Below, piece by piece: positions 10,242 to 19,664 of a DNA stretch of 48,755 bases. The notes beneath the pieces were generated by a model, which saw only the letters and a program-made list of their open reading frames with translations, searched no databases and was not told the DNA's origin. This stretch comes from Pseudoalteromonas denitrificans DSM 6059 (lineage in GTDB: Bacteria > Pseudomonadota > Gammaproteobacteria > Enterobacterales > Alteromonadaceae). The position numbers were made by a program, and so were the translations under genes. Each line of letters opens with the position of its first letter. Position 1 is the stretch's first letter. The stretch spans positions 111,011-159,765 of the forward strand of contig NZ_FOLO01000008.1 in the NCBI RefSeq assembly GCF_900112265.1. The letters are read 5' to 3'.

Positions 10242-10473
10242 TGAGTTTACTACCAGTGTTTAATTAGTTATTTAACGATTTATAGTTTATCGTTTTTTTA
10301 TTTGTATTTCTCTTACAATTCTGTGTGATTTTTCCCTAAATTGAAACATTTAATTTTATAGATATCAATTTTTAGATTTATTTATAAATTCATTGTTTTT
10401 GTTGTTACAAAGTTAAATATTATATTTTAAAACTCTGTGATATTTCAGGTGGGCAGGCAAAATATATTAAGGT

Positions 10474-12426
10474 TTATAAAATCTTGCTTGGAAAAAGAAT
10501 ATTAAACCGAGTACCAGAACCAAGTTCACTATCACAGGATATTCTTCCTTTTAACGATTGAGTGACCAAGTTATAAACTATGTTTAACCCTAAACCACTG
10601 CCTCCTTGACCGCGTTTGGTGGTAAAAAATGGGTCAAATAACTTTTTTAAATGTTCATTGGAAATCCCCTTACCAAAATCTTGAAATAGAAGCTTTACCA
10701 TTCCCTCTTCTTGAATAATCTCTATTTTTATTTTTCCCTGAGTACAAGACTCAAAACCATGTGTGATTGCATTTATGACTAAATTAGTGATTATTTGTGC
10801 TAATGCACTTGGGGAGCATTCAATAATAAACTCTTTTTCACACTCGACACATATTTCTACATTTGCTTTTTTAAGTTTTGGGTAAAGGCTAGATAAAATC
10901 TCATGAATATATTCTTTAATTTTAAATTGACGATTTTGCTCTGAAGTTTGATCAACTGCAACTTGCTTGAAACTGTGAATTAAGTCTGAGGCACGATTTA
11001 AGTTAGATAAAAGTAAAGTACTACTTGTCTTTGCTCCTAGTAAGTAAGCCTTAAGGTTATTACTGGAGAGTGTTTTATTTTCAAATAAACGATCGAGTTT
11101 ATCTGTTTCCTCTGCTAAGTGTGAAGTTGCTGTAACACCTACACCTATTGGTGTATTTATTTCATGAGCAACACCTGCAACAAGTTCACCTAATGCAGCC
11201 ATTTTTTGTGACTCAACAAGTTGGTTTTGTGTTTGTGTTAATGTTTCTAATGATGTTTGTAACTCTGATGTTCTTGTTGAAACAGTCAGTTCTAAATTAT
11301 TTTTGTGTGCGATTAGTTCCGTTTCTTGCAATTTTTGTTGTGAAATATCAGTTAGCGTTTGTACCATAGAACTTGTGCTATCTAACGCGTTTATAGGTGT
11401 GAGCGTTAATAAAAACCATTCATTGCTTTGGGGATAATAAACTTCTTTATTTGAAATTATTTGGTGTTGTGCAATTGCAATGCATATCTCACAATGATTT
11501 TGTTGCACATCGTTTGGGTGAAAAATATTATGAATAGGTTGATGAATAATTTCAATTAGTGATTTTTTACTTGCCTTTAGCGCAGCTTGATTGGCTTGTG
11601 AGATATCTCCATTATTGTCTACTAAAATGGCTGGATGGGGAATTGCATCGTATGTATTTGCATTTTTAGTTAATAAAGTAAAAGGCTCTTTTAAGGTTGT
11701 TTGTACAATAGCCTGATAAATCATCCAAAAAGATAAAAACTTAAAAATGTGACCTATAACAAAAGTGATGCCTGAAAAGTTGATATAAAAAGTAAAACAG
11801 GTTTCAGCAATAATTGTTGTAATAAGAGAGGCATATAAAAAATATATCACTTTTTTAGTCAATAAACTGCGCTTTTTAAAAAAAATAATCAGAGAACTTA
11901 TTAACAGTGTGATTATTAAATACTCTGAATAAATTTTTAAGGGTGTTAAGCCATTAGGGTTTATAAACTCAGGTGCTGTAAAATTAAAGCTTAGCCAAAT
12001 AATAATGGATACAATGAAAAATGAGCTGATTAACATGTATTTAATGTTAAGTTTTCGGGTTAAAAATAAAGGGCTTGAAATAAGTAATAGGGCTTCTAAA
12101 AATCGTGTGTAAATCCAAAAATGAATCGTGATAGTCGCTGTTGTAATTCCAAAAAATGGCATGCCTTTTACTGTGAAAGTATGGAAGCTATCTAACACTG
12201 CAATGGAAAAATAACCTATGCCCAAATAAATTAAAAAATCATTTCGAATAAAGTTTTGCGTATTGAGCACAATAACTAACATCAAAGTGCCAACAAAAAT
12301 TGAGAATAGTTCTGCGAGTGTATGAAATAATAAAAATCCGTGTTGAGCTCTAAGGTAAATTAAAGCTAAAATCATTAAAGCGGGTAAAATTGATGATTTA
12401 AGAAAAGTGCTTTTATGGTTTAACAT
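10474..12426 (-). CDS. MASE3-PAS sensor histidine kinase
   Basis: A 650-residue membrane histidine kinase. Seven or eight N-terminal helices (about 12-245) match the MASE3 membrane sensor, with the characteristic LDSFHTFTVKGMPFF near 78-92. A PAS domain follows (about 255-365), then a coiled coil, then the phosphoacceptor H421 in GVAHEINTPIGVG. The ATP-binding domain shows NLVINAITHG, DFGKGIS and GQGGSGLGLNIVYNLV, so it should be catalytically competent. No receiver domain is fused and no response regulator lies beside it, so its partner is elsewhere. The gene is alone, with 232 bp to the CadC-like gene downstream. Confidence 0.9.
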   Translation of the reverse strand: MLNHKSTFLKSSILPALMILALIYLRAQHGFLLFHTLAELFSIFVGTLMLVIVLNTQNFIRNDFLIYLGIGYFSIAVLDSFHTFTVKGMPFFGITTATITIHFWIYTRFLEALLLISSPLFLTRKLNIKYMLISSFFIVSIIIWLSFNFTAPEFINPNGLTPLKIYSEYLIITLLISSLIIFFKKRSLLTKKVIYFLYASLITTIIAETCFTFYINFSGITFVIGHIFKFLSFWMIYQAIVQTTLKEPFTLLTKNANTYDAIPHPAILVDNNGDISQANQAALKASKKSLIEIIHQPIHNIFHPNDVQQNHCEICIAIAQHQIISNKEVYYPQSNEWFLLTLTPINALDSTSSMVQTLTDISQQKLQETELIAHKNNLELTVSTRTSELQTSLETLTQTQNQLVESQKMAALGELVAGVAHEINTPIGVGVTATSHLAEETDKLDRLFENKTLSSNNLKAYLLGAKTSSTLLLSNLNRASDLIHSFKQVAVDQTSEQNRQFKIKEYIHEILSSLYPKLKKANVEICVECEKEFIIECSPSALAQIITNLVINAITHGFESCTQGKIKIEIIQEEGMVKLLFQDFGKGISNEHLKKLFDPFFTTKRGQGGSGLGLNIVYNLVTQSLKGRISCDSELGSGTRFNILFPSKIL

Positions 12427-12507
12427 TGATACCTAAATTGATAATCACTGATATTATTAATTTAGCATAAAGCTGAGTGGATTCTAGTATTCAGCTTTAG
12501 GATTTAA

Positions 12508-12529
12508 AGAGCTACTTTGATGTAGCCCT
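12508..12529 (-). terminator. Possible terminator after queC
   Basis: On the minus strand, 15 bp past the queC stop, an 8-bp stem with one G-T pair (AGGGCTAC / GTAGCTCT, 6-nt loop) is followed by a short TTT. A second inverted repeat of 9 bp (468-476 with 491-499 in the 12 kb region) follows. The T-run is poor, so strength is doubtful. Confidence 0.4.
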
Positions 12530-12543
12530 TGAGAATAAATATT

Positions 12544-13203
12544 TTAAATTTCGTACTCTATAGGATCAATTACGTTATTCAATTTAAAGGCTTCTAACCT
12601 TTCTTGGCATGCCCCACATTTACCACATGCTTTTTCTCGGCCGTTATAGCAAGTCCAAGTGTCACGATAGTTTAAACCCATTTTTAGACCATCGGTTAAA
12701 ATATCTATTTTACTATTTTTAAGATATGGGCTGACAATTTCCACCGCATCATAATTAGCAATACGACAAACGTCATCCATTTTTTGTACAAATTCAGGAC
12801 GACAATCTGGATAAATAGCATGATCTCCCGAATGTGCACCATAATAAACTTTACAGGCTTTAAGAGAGACTGCGTAACCAACCGCTAATGAAAGTAGTAT
12901 CATATTACGGTTTGGTACAATTGTGCTTTTCATATTTTCGGCTTCATAATGTCCTTCAGGAACATCTATGTCATCGGTAAGTGAAGAGCCCCCAATGATT
13001 TGATTTATCGCTGAAATATTAACAATTTTATGATGAACGTCTAAATCTTTACAGGCCTTTGCCGCAATATCAAGTTCTTTAACATGTCGCTGCCCATAAT
13101 CAAATGATAAAGCATAAACTTCATAGCCATCCTGTATGGCTTTGTTCAATACCGTATATGAATCCATTCCACCGGAATAAATAACAACAACTTTTTGCGA
13201 CAT
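12544..13203 (-). CDS. queC: 7-cyano-7-deazaguanine synthase QueC
   Basis: QueC converts 7-carboxy-7-deazaguanine to preQ0 using ATP and ammonia, in the pathway to queuosine in tRNA. The PP-loop SGGMDS lies near residue 10, and the C-terminal zinc site is formed by cysteines in [18 protein letters not shown]. The chosen ATG gives [15 protein letters not shown], the usual family start, and a 219-residue protein of normal length. The frame stays open upstream to 13422, but that extension would overlap queE on the other strand and lacks homology. The gene is divergent from queE with a 96-bp gap containing a good minus-strand promoter. queD and queF are not in the window. Confidence 0.96.
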   Translation of the reverse strand: MSQKVVVIYSGGMDSYTVLNKAIQDGYEVYALSFDYGQRHVKELDIAAKACKDLDVHHKIVNISAINQIIGGSSLTDDIDVPEGHYEAENMKSTIVPNRNMILLSLAVGYAVSLKACKVYYGAHSGDHAIYPDCRPEFVQKMDDVCRIANYDAVEIVSPYLKNSKIDILTDGLKMGLNYRDTWTCYNGREKACGKCGACQERLEAFKLNNVIDPIEYEI

Positions 13204-13246
13204 ATTTCTCAGACTCTCGTATAATAGGCGTTTTGCCGGGCGAAGC

Positions 13247-13275
13247 ATTCTACACCTAGGCTTTAATAATGACAA
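13247..13275 (-). promoter_or_regulatory. Promoter of queC
   Basis: On the minus strand TTGTCA (13270-13275), a 17-bp spacer and TAGAAT (13247-13252) make a strong sigma-70 match. The predicted start leaves a leader of about 35-40 nt before the queC ATG, too short for and not resembling a preQ1 riboswitch. Confidence 0.65.
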
Positions 13276-13299
13276 TTTTATATTTAGAGCGATAACCTT

Positions 13300-13965
13300 T
13301 TGTACAAGATCAATGAAATATTTCAAACCATTCAAGGTGAAGCCAGCTTTACTGGAACACCTTCTATTTTTATTCGACTGCAAGGTTGTCCTGTTGGCTG
13401 TTCTTGGTGTGATACTAAGCAAACTTGGGAAGCATCAGATGTTTATAAAGTTGATTTACAAAAAACGGTAGAAAAAAAGGCTGATTCAGAGCTATGGGCT
13501 GATAGTTCAGCACAGCAAGTTATAGATTTAATTGAAAGTAAAGGTTATCAGGCTAAACATATCGTGATCACTGGTGGTGAACCTTGTATGTTTGATTTAA
13601 TTCCTTTATGTGATTTATTACATGGAAATGGGTTTTCGACTCAATTAGAAACGAGCGGTACTTTTGAAATTAAAGTCCCTGAAAAAACTTGGGTTACAGT
13701 ATCCCCAAAAATAAACATGCGTGGTGGATATCCTGTTTTAAAACAAGCGATGCTAAGAGCAAATGAAATAAAACACCCCATTGCTATGATGAAACATGTT
13801 GAAGAACTTGAGGCGTTATTAACTGATATGGATATTCAACCTGAGCTGATTTATTTACAGCCGATCAGCCAAAAAGCAAAAGCGACACGATTAGCCGTTG
13901 ATATTTGCATTGCTAAAAACTGGAGATTATCGGTGCAAGTACATAAATATTTAGGTATTAATTAA
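13300..13965 (+). CDS. queE: 7-carboxy-7-deazaguanine synthase QueE (radical SAM)
   Basis: QueE is the radical-SAM enzyme that contracts 6-carboxytetrahydropterin to 7-carboxy-7-deazaguanine, the substrate of QueC. The iron-sulfur motif here is [14 protein letters not shown] near residue 30 (CxxxCxxC type). GGEP near 95 contacts SAM. The length of 221 residues is normal. The start must be TTG at 13300: an in-frame TAG lies 15 bp upstream, and starting later would remove the conserved [10 protein letters not shown] segment. The resulting N-terminus matches that of E. coli QueE. The only ribosome-site-like element is GAGCGA. The gene is divergent from queC and convergent with metR. Confidence 0.95.
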   Translation: MYKINEIFQTIQGEASFTGTPSIFIRLQGCPVGCSWCDTKQTWEASDVYKVDLQKTVEKKADSELWADSSAQQVIDLIESKGYQAKHIVITGGEPCMFDLIPLCDLLHGNGFSTQLETSGTFEIKVPEKTWVTVSPKINMRGGYPVLKQAMLRANEIKHPIAMMKHVEELEALLTDMDIQPELIYLQPISQKAKATRLAVDICIAKNWRLSVQVHKYLGIN

Positions 13966-14034
13966 GAAAACTATTGGTTAAGTTTCTTTAAATCTATACT
14001 GTGATATTTACTGTTGAAAAAGCTCAATTCAAAT

Positions 14035-14062
14035 AAGGGCAATAATTTAAACTGCTGCCCTT
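14035..14062. terminator. Hairpin between convergent queE and metR
   Basis: AAGGGCA (14035-14041) and TGCCCTT (14056-14062) form a 7-bp stem with a 14-nt loop in the gap between two converging genes. There is no strong T-run on either side. It may act as a weak bidirectional terminator. Confidence 0.35.
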
Positions 14063-14120
14063 GACTGAAAGCTCATAATTTTATTACCTGCAATTCATTT
14101 TTTCATTGCTAAAATTTATT

Positions 14121-15005
14121 TTATCTGGTGGTTTGTTTACAAGTATTTATAAAATGACGATAAACAGGGTTATCTTTCATATTTCTTTTCATGGCTAAAT
14201 ACATAGGTCGTGTTAAGCCCAAAGCCCCTAACGGAATTGATTTGATTAAACCTTGGCTTTCATATGGTGTTACTAACCAATCTGGTAATGCGGCAACGCC
14301 CATACCAGCACTCACGAGTTGAAAAATTAATAACCCTTGATCAACTGTTTTCAAGGTACCATCAAAACGTGCATTTTGAATGAAATATTTAAATATATCC
14401 TGACGCTGACGCGGAATGGGGTAAGAAATAATAGTTTCATCTTTTAAATCAAGCGCTGTCACATAAGCTTTTTTAGCAAGCTCATGATCTGGTGCCACAA
14501 TTAATTTCAACTTAAAGTCAAACATATGTGCATATTCTAAATGTTCAGGATCTCGCAAGTCAGAAGTAAGAACTAAGTCTAATTCGTCATTCAATAACTC
14601 AGGAATAGCGTCATAACTAAACCCACGTTCATAGTCTATTTTAATATCAGGCCAAAAATTATTGAATTCTTTTATGGTCGGTAATAGCCAGTGAAAACAA
14701 GCGTGACACTCTACACTAAGTCTTAACTGAGAGATTGGTTGATTTAAACTTTCTTTAATTCGACATTTTGTTGCTTCTACTCTTGGCAGTATTTCCTGGG
14801 CAAGTTCAATGAGCAGCATGCCTTGGGGTGTAAAGCGAACAGGGTGTGTCTTTCGCTCAAATAGTTGGCAATCTAACTTATTTTCTAAATCTTTAATTTG
14901 ATGAGATAAAGCCGATTGAGTTAAAAACAATTCACGAGCTGTATTCACCAATGAACCTGTCTCTTTTAATGTAGAAAGTGTTTTCAAATGCTTTATATCA
15001 ATCAT
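14121..15005 (-). CDS. metR: LysR-type regulator MetR
   Basis: MetR activates methionine-synthesis genes (metE, metH and others) with homocysteine as co-effector. The 294-residue protein has the LysR layout: helix-turn-helix at residues 1-60 (LTQSALSHQIKDLENKL) and an effector domain to about 290. Segments such as MIDIKHLKTL, LFERKTHPVRFTPQG, SVECHACFHWLLP, ELDLVLTSD and GMGVAALPDWLV match E. coli MetR closely, which separates it from other LysR proteins. No met gene is adjacent, so its targets are elsewhere. It ends 155 bp from the end of queE in convergent orientation. Confidence 0.92.
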   Translation of the reverse strand: MIDIKHLKTLSTLKETGSLVNTARELFLTQSALSHQIKDLENKLDCQLFERKTHPVRFTPQGMLLIELAQEILPRVEATKCRIKESLNQPISQLRLSVECHACFHWLLPTIKEFNNFWPDIKIDYERGFSYDAIPELLNDELDLVLTSDLRDPEHLEYAHMFDFKLKLIVAPDHELAKKAYVTALDLKDETIISYPIPRQRQDIFKYFIQNARFDGTLKTVDQGLLIFQLVSAGMGVAALPDWLVTPYESQGLIKSIPLGALGLTRPMYLAMKRNMKDNPVYRHFINTCKQTTR

Positions 15006-15056
15006 CTTTAATTTTTCTCATGTTAGAGGTTGGTTTTAGTTATCGAGCAGGTTTAT

Positions 15057-15084
15057 ATTATAGTGGGTGCAAAGTTAATTCAAC
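15057..15084 (-). promoter_or_regulatory. Candidate promoter of metR
   Basis: On the minus strand a perfect TATAAT (15057-15062) lies 51 bp upstream of the metR ATG. GTTGAA (15079-15084) sits 16 bp upstream of it as a mediocre -35. No clear TGAA-N5-TTCA MetR site is found next to it. Confidence 0.4.
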
Positions 15085-15251
15085 GTCTAGATGGCTATAA
15101 CTTATAATTATTTTTATTTTATAAAATTTTTTATATGAAATTGGCCATAACGCTAATTTATTTCAATTTAAATTTTGAGGTGGGTATAAAGCTTGTGATT
15201 TATAGTGAGTTAAATTCATTCTTTGTTTTTGGTGAGTGCTAATATTGAATG

Positions 15252-17612
15252 CTAAATGTTCTTTCCGATTAATATAGCTGCATCAAGAGCCCTTAATGGT
15301 TTGGCTTTAAGATAACCTTGACCATAATTACAGCTTGTTTGCTTTAAAATATCTAATTGCTCTTGGGTTTCTATGCCTTCTGCAACGACTTCTAATTTTA
15401 ATGATTTAGCTAAAGATAAAATTGCATCGACAAGTGGGTTATTATCATTTTGAAGGTTATCAATAAAACTTTTATCTATTTTTAATACGTGGATTGGTAA
15501 TTGATGTAAATAGCCTAATGCAGAATAACCAGTGCCAAAGTCATCTAAATATAACCTGACACCAAGAGATTGAAGTCCTTCAATAATCTCTTTTGCTAAA
15601 GCAAGGTTTTCAATGAGTCCAGACTCTGTTATTTCAATGCACAAAGATCCTGTTTTAAGTTTGTATATTTGATAAAGGTTTTTAATAAAGCTGACAAAGT
15701 CTAAACTTGAGAAATGACGAGATGATACATTCACTGTTATTGTAAAGTGTGTTTTATATTCACTTTGCCATTGCGAAATTTGTTTTGCGGCTTGTTTTAA
15801 TAAATGTAAATCAAGTTGTAAAATTTGGCCGCTATCTTCAGCTGCCGTAATAAAGTTATTTGGTAATACTAGGCCTTTTTCTGGATGATGCCATCTTACT
15901 AAAGCTTCAAACCCTTTTACTTTATTATTTTTAATTTCAAAAATAGGCTGATAGTAAAGCTCAAATTCGTTATTGCGCATGCCATTTTGGATATCAGTTT
16001 CAAGTACCGCAGCACCAACCATTTTTTTCTGCATTGAATCATTAAATATTTGAACTTGACCTCGTCCTAATGATTTTGCTTCATACATCGCTGTATCTGC
16101 GCATTGTAAAACATGATACGCGTGATCATTAGAGTTCATAGCATATGAAATACCTATACTTGTAGATGCTTTTAATACGTGACCATCAACAGTGAGGGGT
16201 TCTTCTAAAGATGCTTGAATTCGCTCAACTAAATTTGTAACTTGCGACTCATTTTCAATATCTTCCATCAAAATTGCAAATTCATCACCCCCTAAGCGTG
16301 CAAAGGTATCAACTTGACGAATATTTTGTGAAATTGTTTCACAAATAGTAATTAAAAATTGATCACCAACTTGATGTCCCAATGTATCGTTTATAATTTT
16401 AAAACGATCAAAGTCTAAATATAATAATGCATGAAATCTAAAGTCACTTTGCCTACCTAACCGATTGATCCCTTGTTCTAATCTATCAATCAATAATGAA
16501 CGGTTTGCAAGACCCGTGAGTTGATCATGTAAAACTTTATGTTTTAATGCTTTATGAGTAAGTTCTTTGTCTATTGCTAAGCTAATTTGGCGACTGATGT
16601 AAGTTAAAATGTCTTGGTCGTGATGTGTATAATTGACAGATGTGTCATAGCTTTGTATTACAATTAAGCCATGAAATTGACTGTTGATCTCAAAAGGAAC
16701 ACCTAACCAAGAGTGAGGAGATTCACCGATAAGCTGAAAGTGTTTTTTTGCTACATGCTCTTTAAAATCTTTTTCATTTAATAATAGTGATGTATTAATT
16801 TTAAGCATATATGCAGATGCGGTATTATCAGTTTGTTCCTGACTAAAAACTTTATTGCCTAAATTCCTTATGCCAGCCTCTAAAATATAGGGCAGACTAA
16901 GTTCATTTGTTTTTATATCATATAAGCCGATGAATAAATTTTTAGCTTCAAGTAGAGAGTTAACAATTTCATGTAAGTTTTCATAAAACTCCTCCATGTT
17001 ATTAGCTTCATAAGTTAAGTTGGCAATTTTTAATAAACCTTTTTCTATTTTTTGGGCGCTATTTAATTGTATAACTGTATTATTTAAATCAATTAAGGTT
17101 TGGCATTGATTAATTTTAGCGCTCAACATTGAAGCGACAGTAGTTAAAATTTCTAAATGGCTATCGTTAAAATAGTTTTTATCTGGGTGCTCACAATCAA
17201 TCACGCCCACAACATGATTATTATAAATAAGAGGTACGCAAATTTCAGAAAGTGCAGGTGTTAAATCAGGTAAATATCGGCTGCTTTTCGAAAGATCATC
17301 AATGAGTTGAGCTTGACCACTCATAGCAACATAGCCTGTATTACCTAAAGAAAAAGGAATGCGGTTTTGTTTTATATAATAGTGACCATCTGTATTTTTA
17401 ATACCCATAGCCGCTACTTGCTCTAATTCTTTTTTAGAATGGTCTGCTAAATAAATAACGCAATCAACAAAACCTAGTTGGCTAACAACTTCATTTACTA
17501 CATAACTATAAAGCTGCTCTAGATCATTGATTTGAATAAGGGACAAGGAAAATTGATTAATAATGCTGAGCTGATGTGACTTTTGTTGTAATGGATCTAA
17601 ATGTGCGGCCAT
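15252..17612 (-). CDS. GAF-GAF-GGDEF-EAL cyclic-di-GMP protein
   Basis: A cytoplasmic c-di-GMP turnover protein of 786 residues from the chosen start. Two GAF domains (about 15-175 and 200-355) sense a small molecule. A GGDEF domain (about 365-520) has an intact GGDEF active site (FARLGGDEFAIL), so it may make c-di-GMP. An EAL domain (about 540-780) keeps FEALVRW, the ITESGL glutamate, DDFGTGYSAL, LKIDKSF and VVAEGIET, so it should cleave it. The frame stays open to TTG 17660 and ATG 17648, but only the ATG at 17612 (MAAHLDPLQ) has a good ribosome site, AAAGGAT six bases upstream. The net direction of activity cannot be read from sequence. Confidence 0.92.
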   Translation of the reverse strand: MAAHLDPLQQKSHQLSIINQFSLSLIQINDLEQLYSYVVNEVVSQLGFVDCVIYLADHSKKELEQVAAMGIKNTDGHYYIKQNRIPFSLGNTGYVAMSGQAQLIDDLSKSSRYLPDLTPALSEICVPLIYNNHVVGVIDCEHPDKNYFNDSHLEILTTVASMLSAKINQCQTLIDLNNTVIQLNSAQKIEKGLLKIANLTYEANNMEEFYENLHEIVNSLLEAKNLFIGLYDIKTNELSLPYILEAGIRNLGNKVFSQEQTDNTASAYMLKINTSLLLNEKDFKEHVAKKHFQLIGESPHSWLGVPFEINSQFHGLIVIQSYDTSVNYTHHDQDILTYISRQISLAIDKELTHKALKHKVLHDQLTGLANRSLLIDRLEQGINRLGRQSDFRFHALLYLDFDRFKIINDTLGHQVGDQFLITICETISQNIRQVDTFARLGGDEFAILMEDIENESQVTNLVERIQASLEEPLTVDGHVLKASTSIGISYAMNSNDHAYHVLQCADTAMYEAKSLGRGQVQIFNDSMQKKMVGAAVLETDIQNGMRNNEFELYYQPIFEIKNNKVKGFEALVRWHHPEKGLVLPNNFITAAEDSGQILQLDLHLLKQAAKQISQWQSEYKTHFTITVNVSSRHFSSLDFVSFIKNLYQIYKLKTGSLCIEITESGLIENLALAKEIIEGLQSLGVRLYLDDFGTGYSALGYLHQLPIHVLKIDKSFIDNLQNDNNPLVDAILSLAKSLKLEVVAEGIETQEQLDILKQTSCNYGQGYLKAKPLRALDAAILIGKNI

Positions 17613-17765
17613 TTGAGATCCTTTATTTTTATGATTTGCTTCAGACATATAAAATATCAATAGGGTTAAAGTCTAATTATGCTCAGCATTGTATAAATAT
17701 TCAAATGTTTATTAGTACAAAGTTATTAAGGTCACTATTTGATCTTAATAACTAGGACGAAATAT

Positions 17766-19514
17766 TTACAAAATATGGTTATGTTTTTTAGATATCTGTA
17801 ATGTTTTTGGCATTAAATAGTCTCGATAGAGATACCTGTATAATTTTTTCGGAGCGATGTCTTGTTTAGCTTTTTCATCAATATGATTTTCTAGTTGTTT
17901 ATCTAAAAATTGAATAAACCCTGTTTGGTGTTTTTTTGCGAGTAAATCTAATTGATTTGTATAGCCTTTAAAAAAATCATTCTTTAAATGTTGTGACAAA
18001 GTTTGCACACCTTTAAGGTCAACTTGAGTTAAATAGTGTATTGCTAAATATGACCATTGATAAACACGTTTACTACCATCATCATAGGTTGTTGCAAAAA
18101 TATCTTGTAATGTAGGCCATTTATCTTTGCTTGTTTCTTTTGCTTCTTTATAGGCTTTTGGGTTTACATTTTTTTTTGAGATAAGTTCTGCTAAACCTTC
18201 ACTCCACCAGACCAAATGTGATGGATAATGACCAAAACTACCGTATTTACTAAAGCGACCATCAAGATAATGGACATATTCATGGTTTAAGTTCCATACT
18301 TTGAACTCGGGACCTTGCCAAAATACTTCGTAAGAATAAAATGTAGCTTGATTATTAGGGTCGCTTGGAGTGCCCTCTATATACATGCCACCATTGTCGG
18401 TATTGATGTCAAAAATCATCTGACCATATTGATTATACTGGCTATAGTTATCAAAAATAACAACACGTAAAGATTGGTTGTGATCGTTTGCTGTAGGCAG
18501 GTTTTTTGTAGCTAATATTTTGTGGAAATGACTTTCTTGTGAAGTTAGCTTATTACAAGATTGCTGCAATTGTTTTTCAGACATGTGATTTGCGCGAATA
18601 AATAAACGATCGGAACATTTATGATTAATAGGCAAAGCACTATCTATGGTGGGAAATGAACATTTACCTTTAAAGTCATTTTCACATTCTGATAAACCTC
18701 TGTAGCTATTAATTAAGTATCTTTGAGAAAATAAAAACTGTTTTTCATTTAATGTAAGCTTCGTTTTATCAAGTAAATGCCATACTTGGTTATCTAATTT
18801 ATTGCGGGCATTATCAGCTAATATTTTATGTTGGTAAGCTAAGGCCCAAAGCGCATGTTCTCTTTGCCAGCCCGTTTTTTGTGCGATACTTTTTAAGCTT
18901 GGTAGCCAGTTTTTTGTTGTTAAAATTGCATTTGCTAATGTTTTATTCTTTTTTGCTTCATATGTTAAAAAAGCCATCGCGCGTAAGGTTTCCCAATGCG
19001 CATATTGAGAAGGGAAATTGTCACTTTCATACTCTAATAAGACTAATTTTGATAATGTTTCAAGATGAGGGGCTATTTTTGTACTTAAAGTATTGTGATT
19101 ATAAAACCGATAGAGTGTTACTGCATAATGTTCAACTAAGCGGGCGTTTTTATCGTTATTTAAATTTAAAAAGCCTGAGTTTTTTAGAGATGATAAGGCA
19201 TTTTCAAGCTGTTGCCAGTTTATTTTGTCTATTGTTTTAATATCAGCATAATAGCTAAAACCACGAAGGTAGTATAAAAGAGCATCGAGCTCTTGGTTAT
19301 TAATTTTTTGTTCACTTAAATAATGAATACGGGCAGTTACTTTATTCATGTACTTATTTGTAGCAAGTTTAAAATTCCAATTGTTCTTTGAATTTAATAC
19401 GTGAAGGACGTCAGGGTCTGGCATCATGTTTTTAATTACTGGAAGGGGGCTACTACATGCACTTAATAGTGCGAAGCATAAAGCACAGATTATCGTTATG
19501 AGTTTATTTATCAT
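17766..19514 (-). CDS. Collagenase-like M9 zinc metalloprotease, lipoprotein
   Basis: A secreted or surface metallopeptidase related to the Vibrio-type microbial collagenases (M9). The zinc motif HEYVH is at residues 411-415, followed by YLDGRF and, about 25 residues on, a WWSEGLAEL segment supplying the third ligand, as in the family. The start at 19514 (MINKLITIICALCFALLSAC) gives a lipoprotein signal with lipobox LSAC, so the protein should be anchored to a membrane. ATG 19523 and TTG 19577 are other starts; none has a clear ribosome site. The protein (582 residues) stops soon after the catalytic domain, without PKD or collagen-binding domains. Activity on collagen is inferred from the family only. 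Confidence 0.82.
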   Translation of the reverse strand: MINKLITIICALCFALLSACSSPLPVIKNMMPDPDVLHVLNSKNNWNFKLATNKYMNKVTARIHYLSEQKINNQELDALLYYLRGFSYYADIKTIDKINWQQLENALSSLKNSGFLNLNNDKNARLVEHYAVTLYRFYNHNTLSTKIAPHLETLSKLVLLEYESDNFPSQYAHWETLRAMAFLTYEAKKNKTLANAILTTKNWLPSLKSIAQKTGWQREHALWALAYQHKILADNARNKLDNQVWHLLDKTKLTLNEKQFLFSQRYLINSYRGLSECENDFKGKCSFPTIDSALPINHKCSDRLFIRANHMSEKQLQQSCNKLTSQESHFHKILATKNLPTANDHNQSLRVVIFDNYSQYNQYGQMIFDINTDNGGMYIEGTPSDPNNQATFYSYEVFWQGPEFKVWNLNHEYVHYLDGRFSKYGSFGHYPSHLVWWSEGLAELISKKNVNPKAYKEAKETSKDKWPTLQDIFATTYDDGSKRVYQWSYLAIHYLTQVDLKGVQTLSQHLKNDFFKGYTNQLDLLAKKHQTGFIQFLDKQLENHIDEKAKQDIAPKKLYRYLYRDYLMPKTLQISKKHNHIL

Positions 19515-19664
19515 TGGTATCATCAAATTTAGGCTTAAATGAAAAATCAGATTACCAGTAATGAATATTGTATACAATAATCTTTTTGTAAATTTAAATT
19601 GTTACTTTACAGCTATACTTAGACTCAATATGATCAGACAAATTTTTTAATAGAAGATAGCGCA

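Noticed and set aside
13204..13246. preQ1 riboswitch before queC
   Set aside because: The leader is only about 40 nt and shows no preQ1-type hairpin followed by an A-rich tail pairing.
13204..13422. Upstream extension of the queC frame to give a 292-residue protein
   Set aside because: The extra residues have no family similarity, overlap queE on the other strand, and would start upstream of the clear queC promoter.
15206..15218. MetR-type site TGAG-N5-TTCA upstream of metR
   Set aside because: It has one mismatch, lies about 200 bp from the metR start and close to the end of the next gene, and would be expected by chance in AT-rich sequence.
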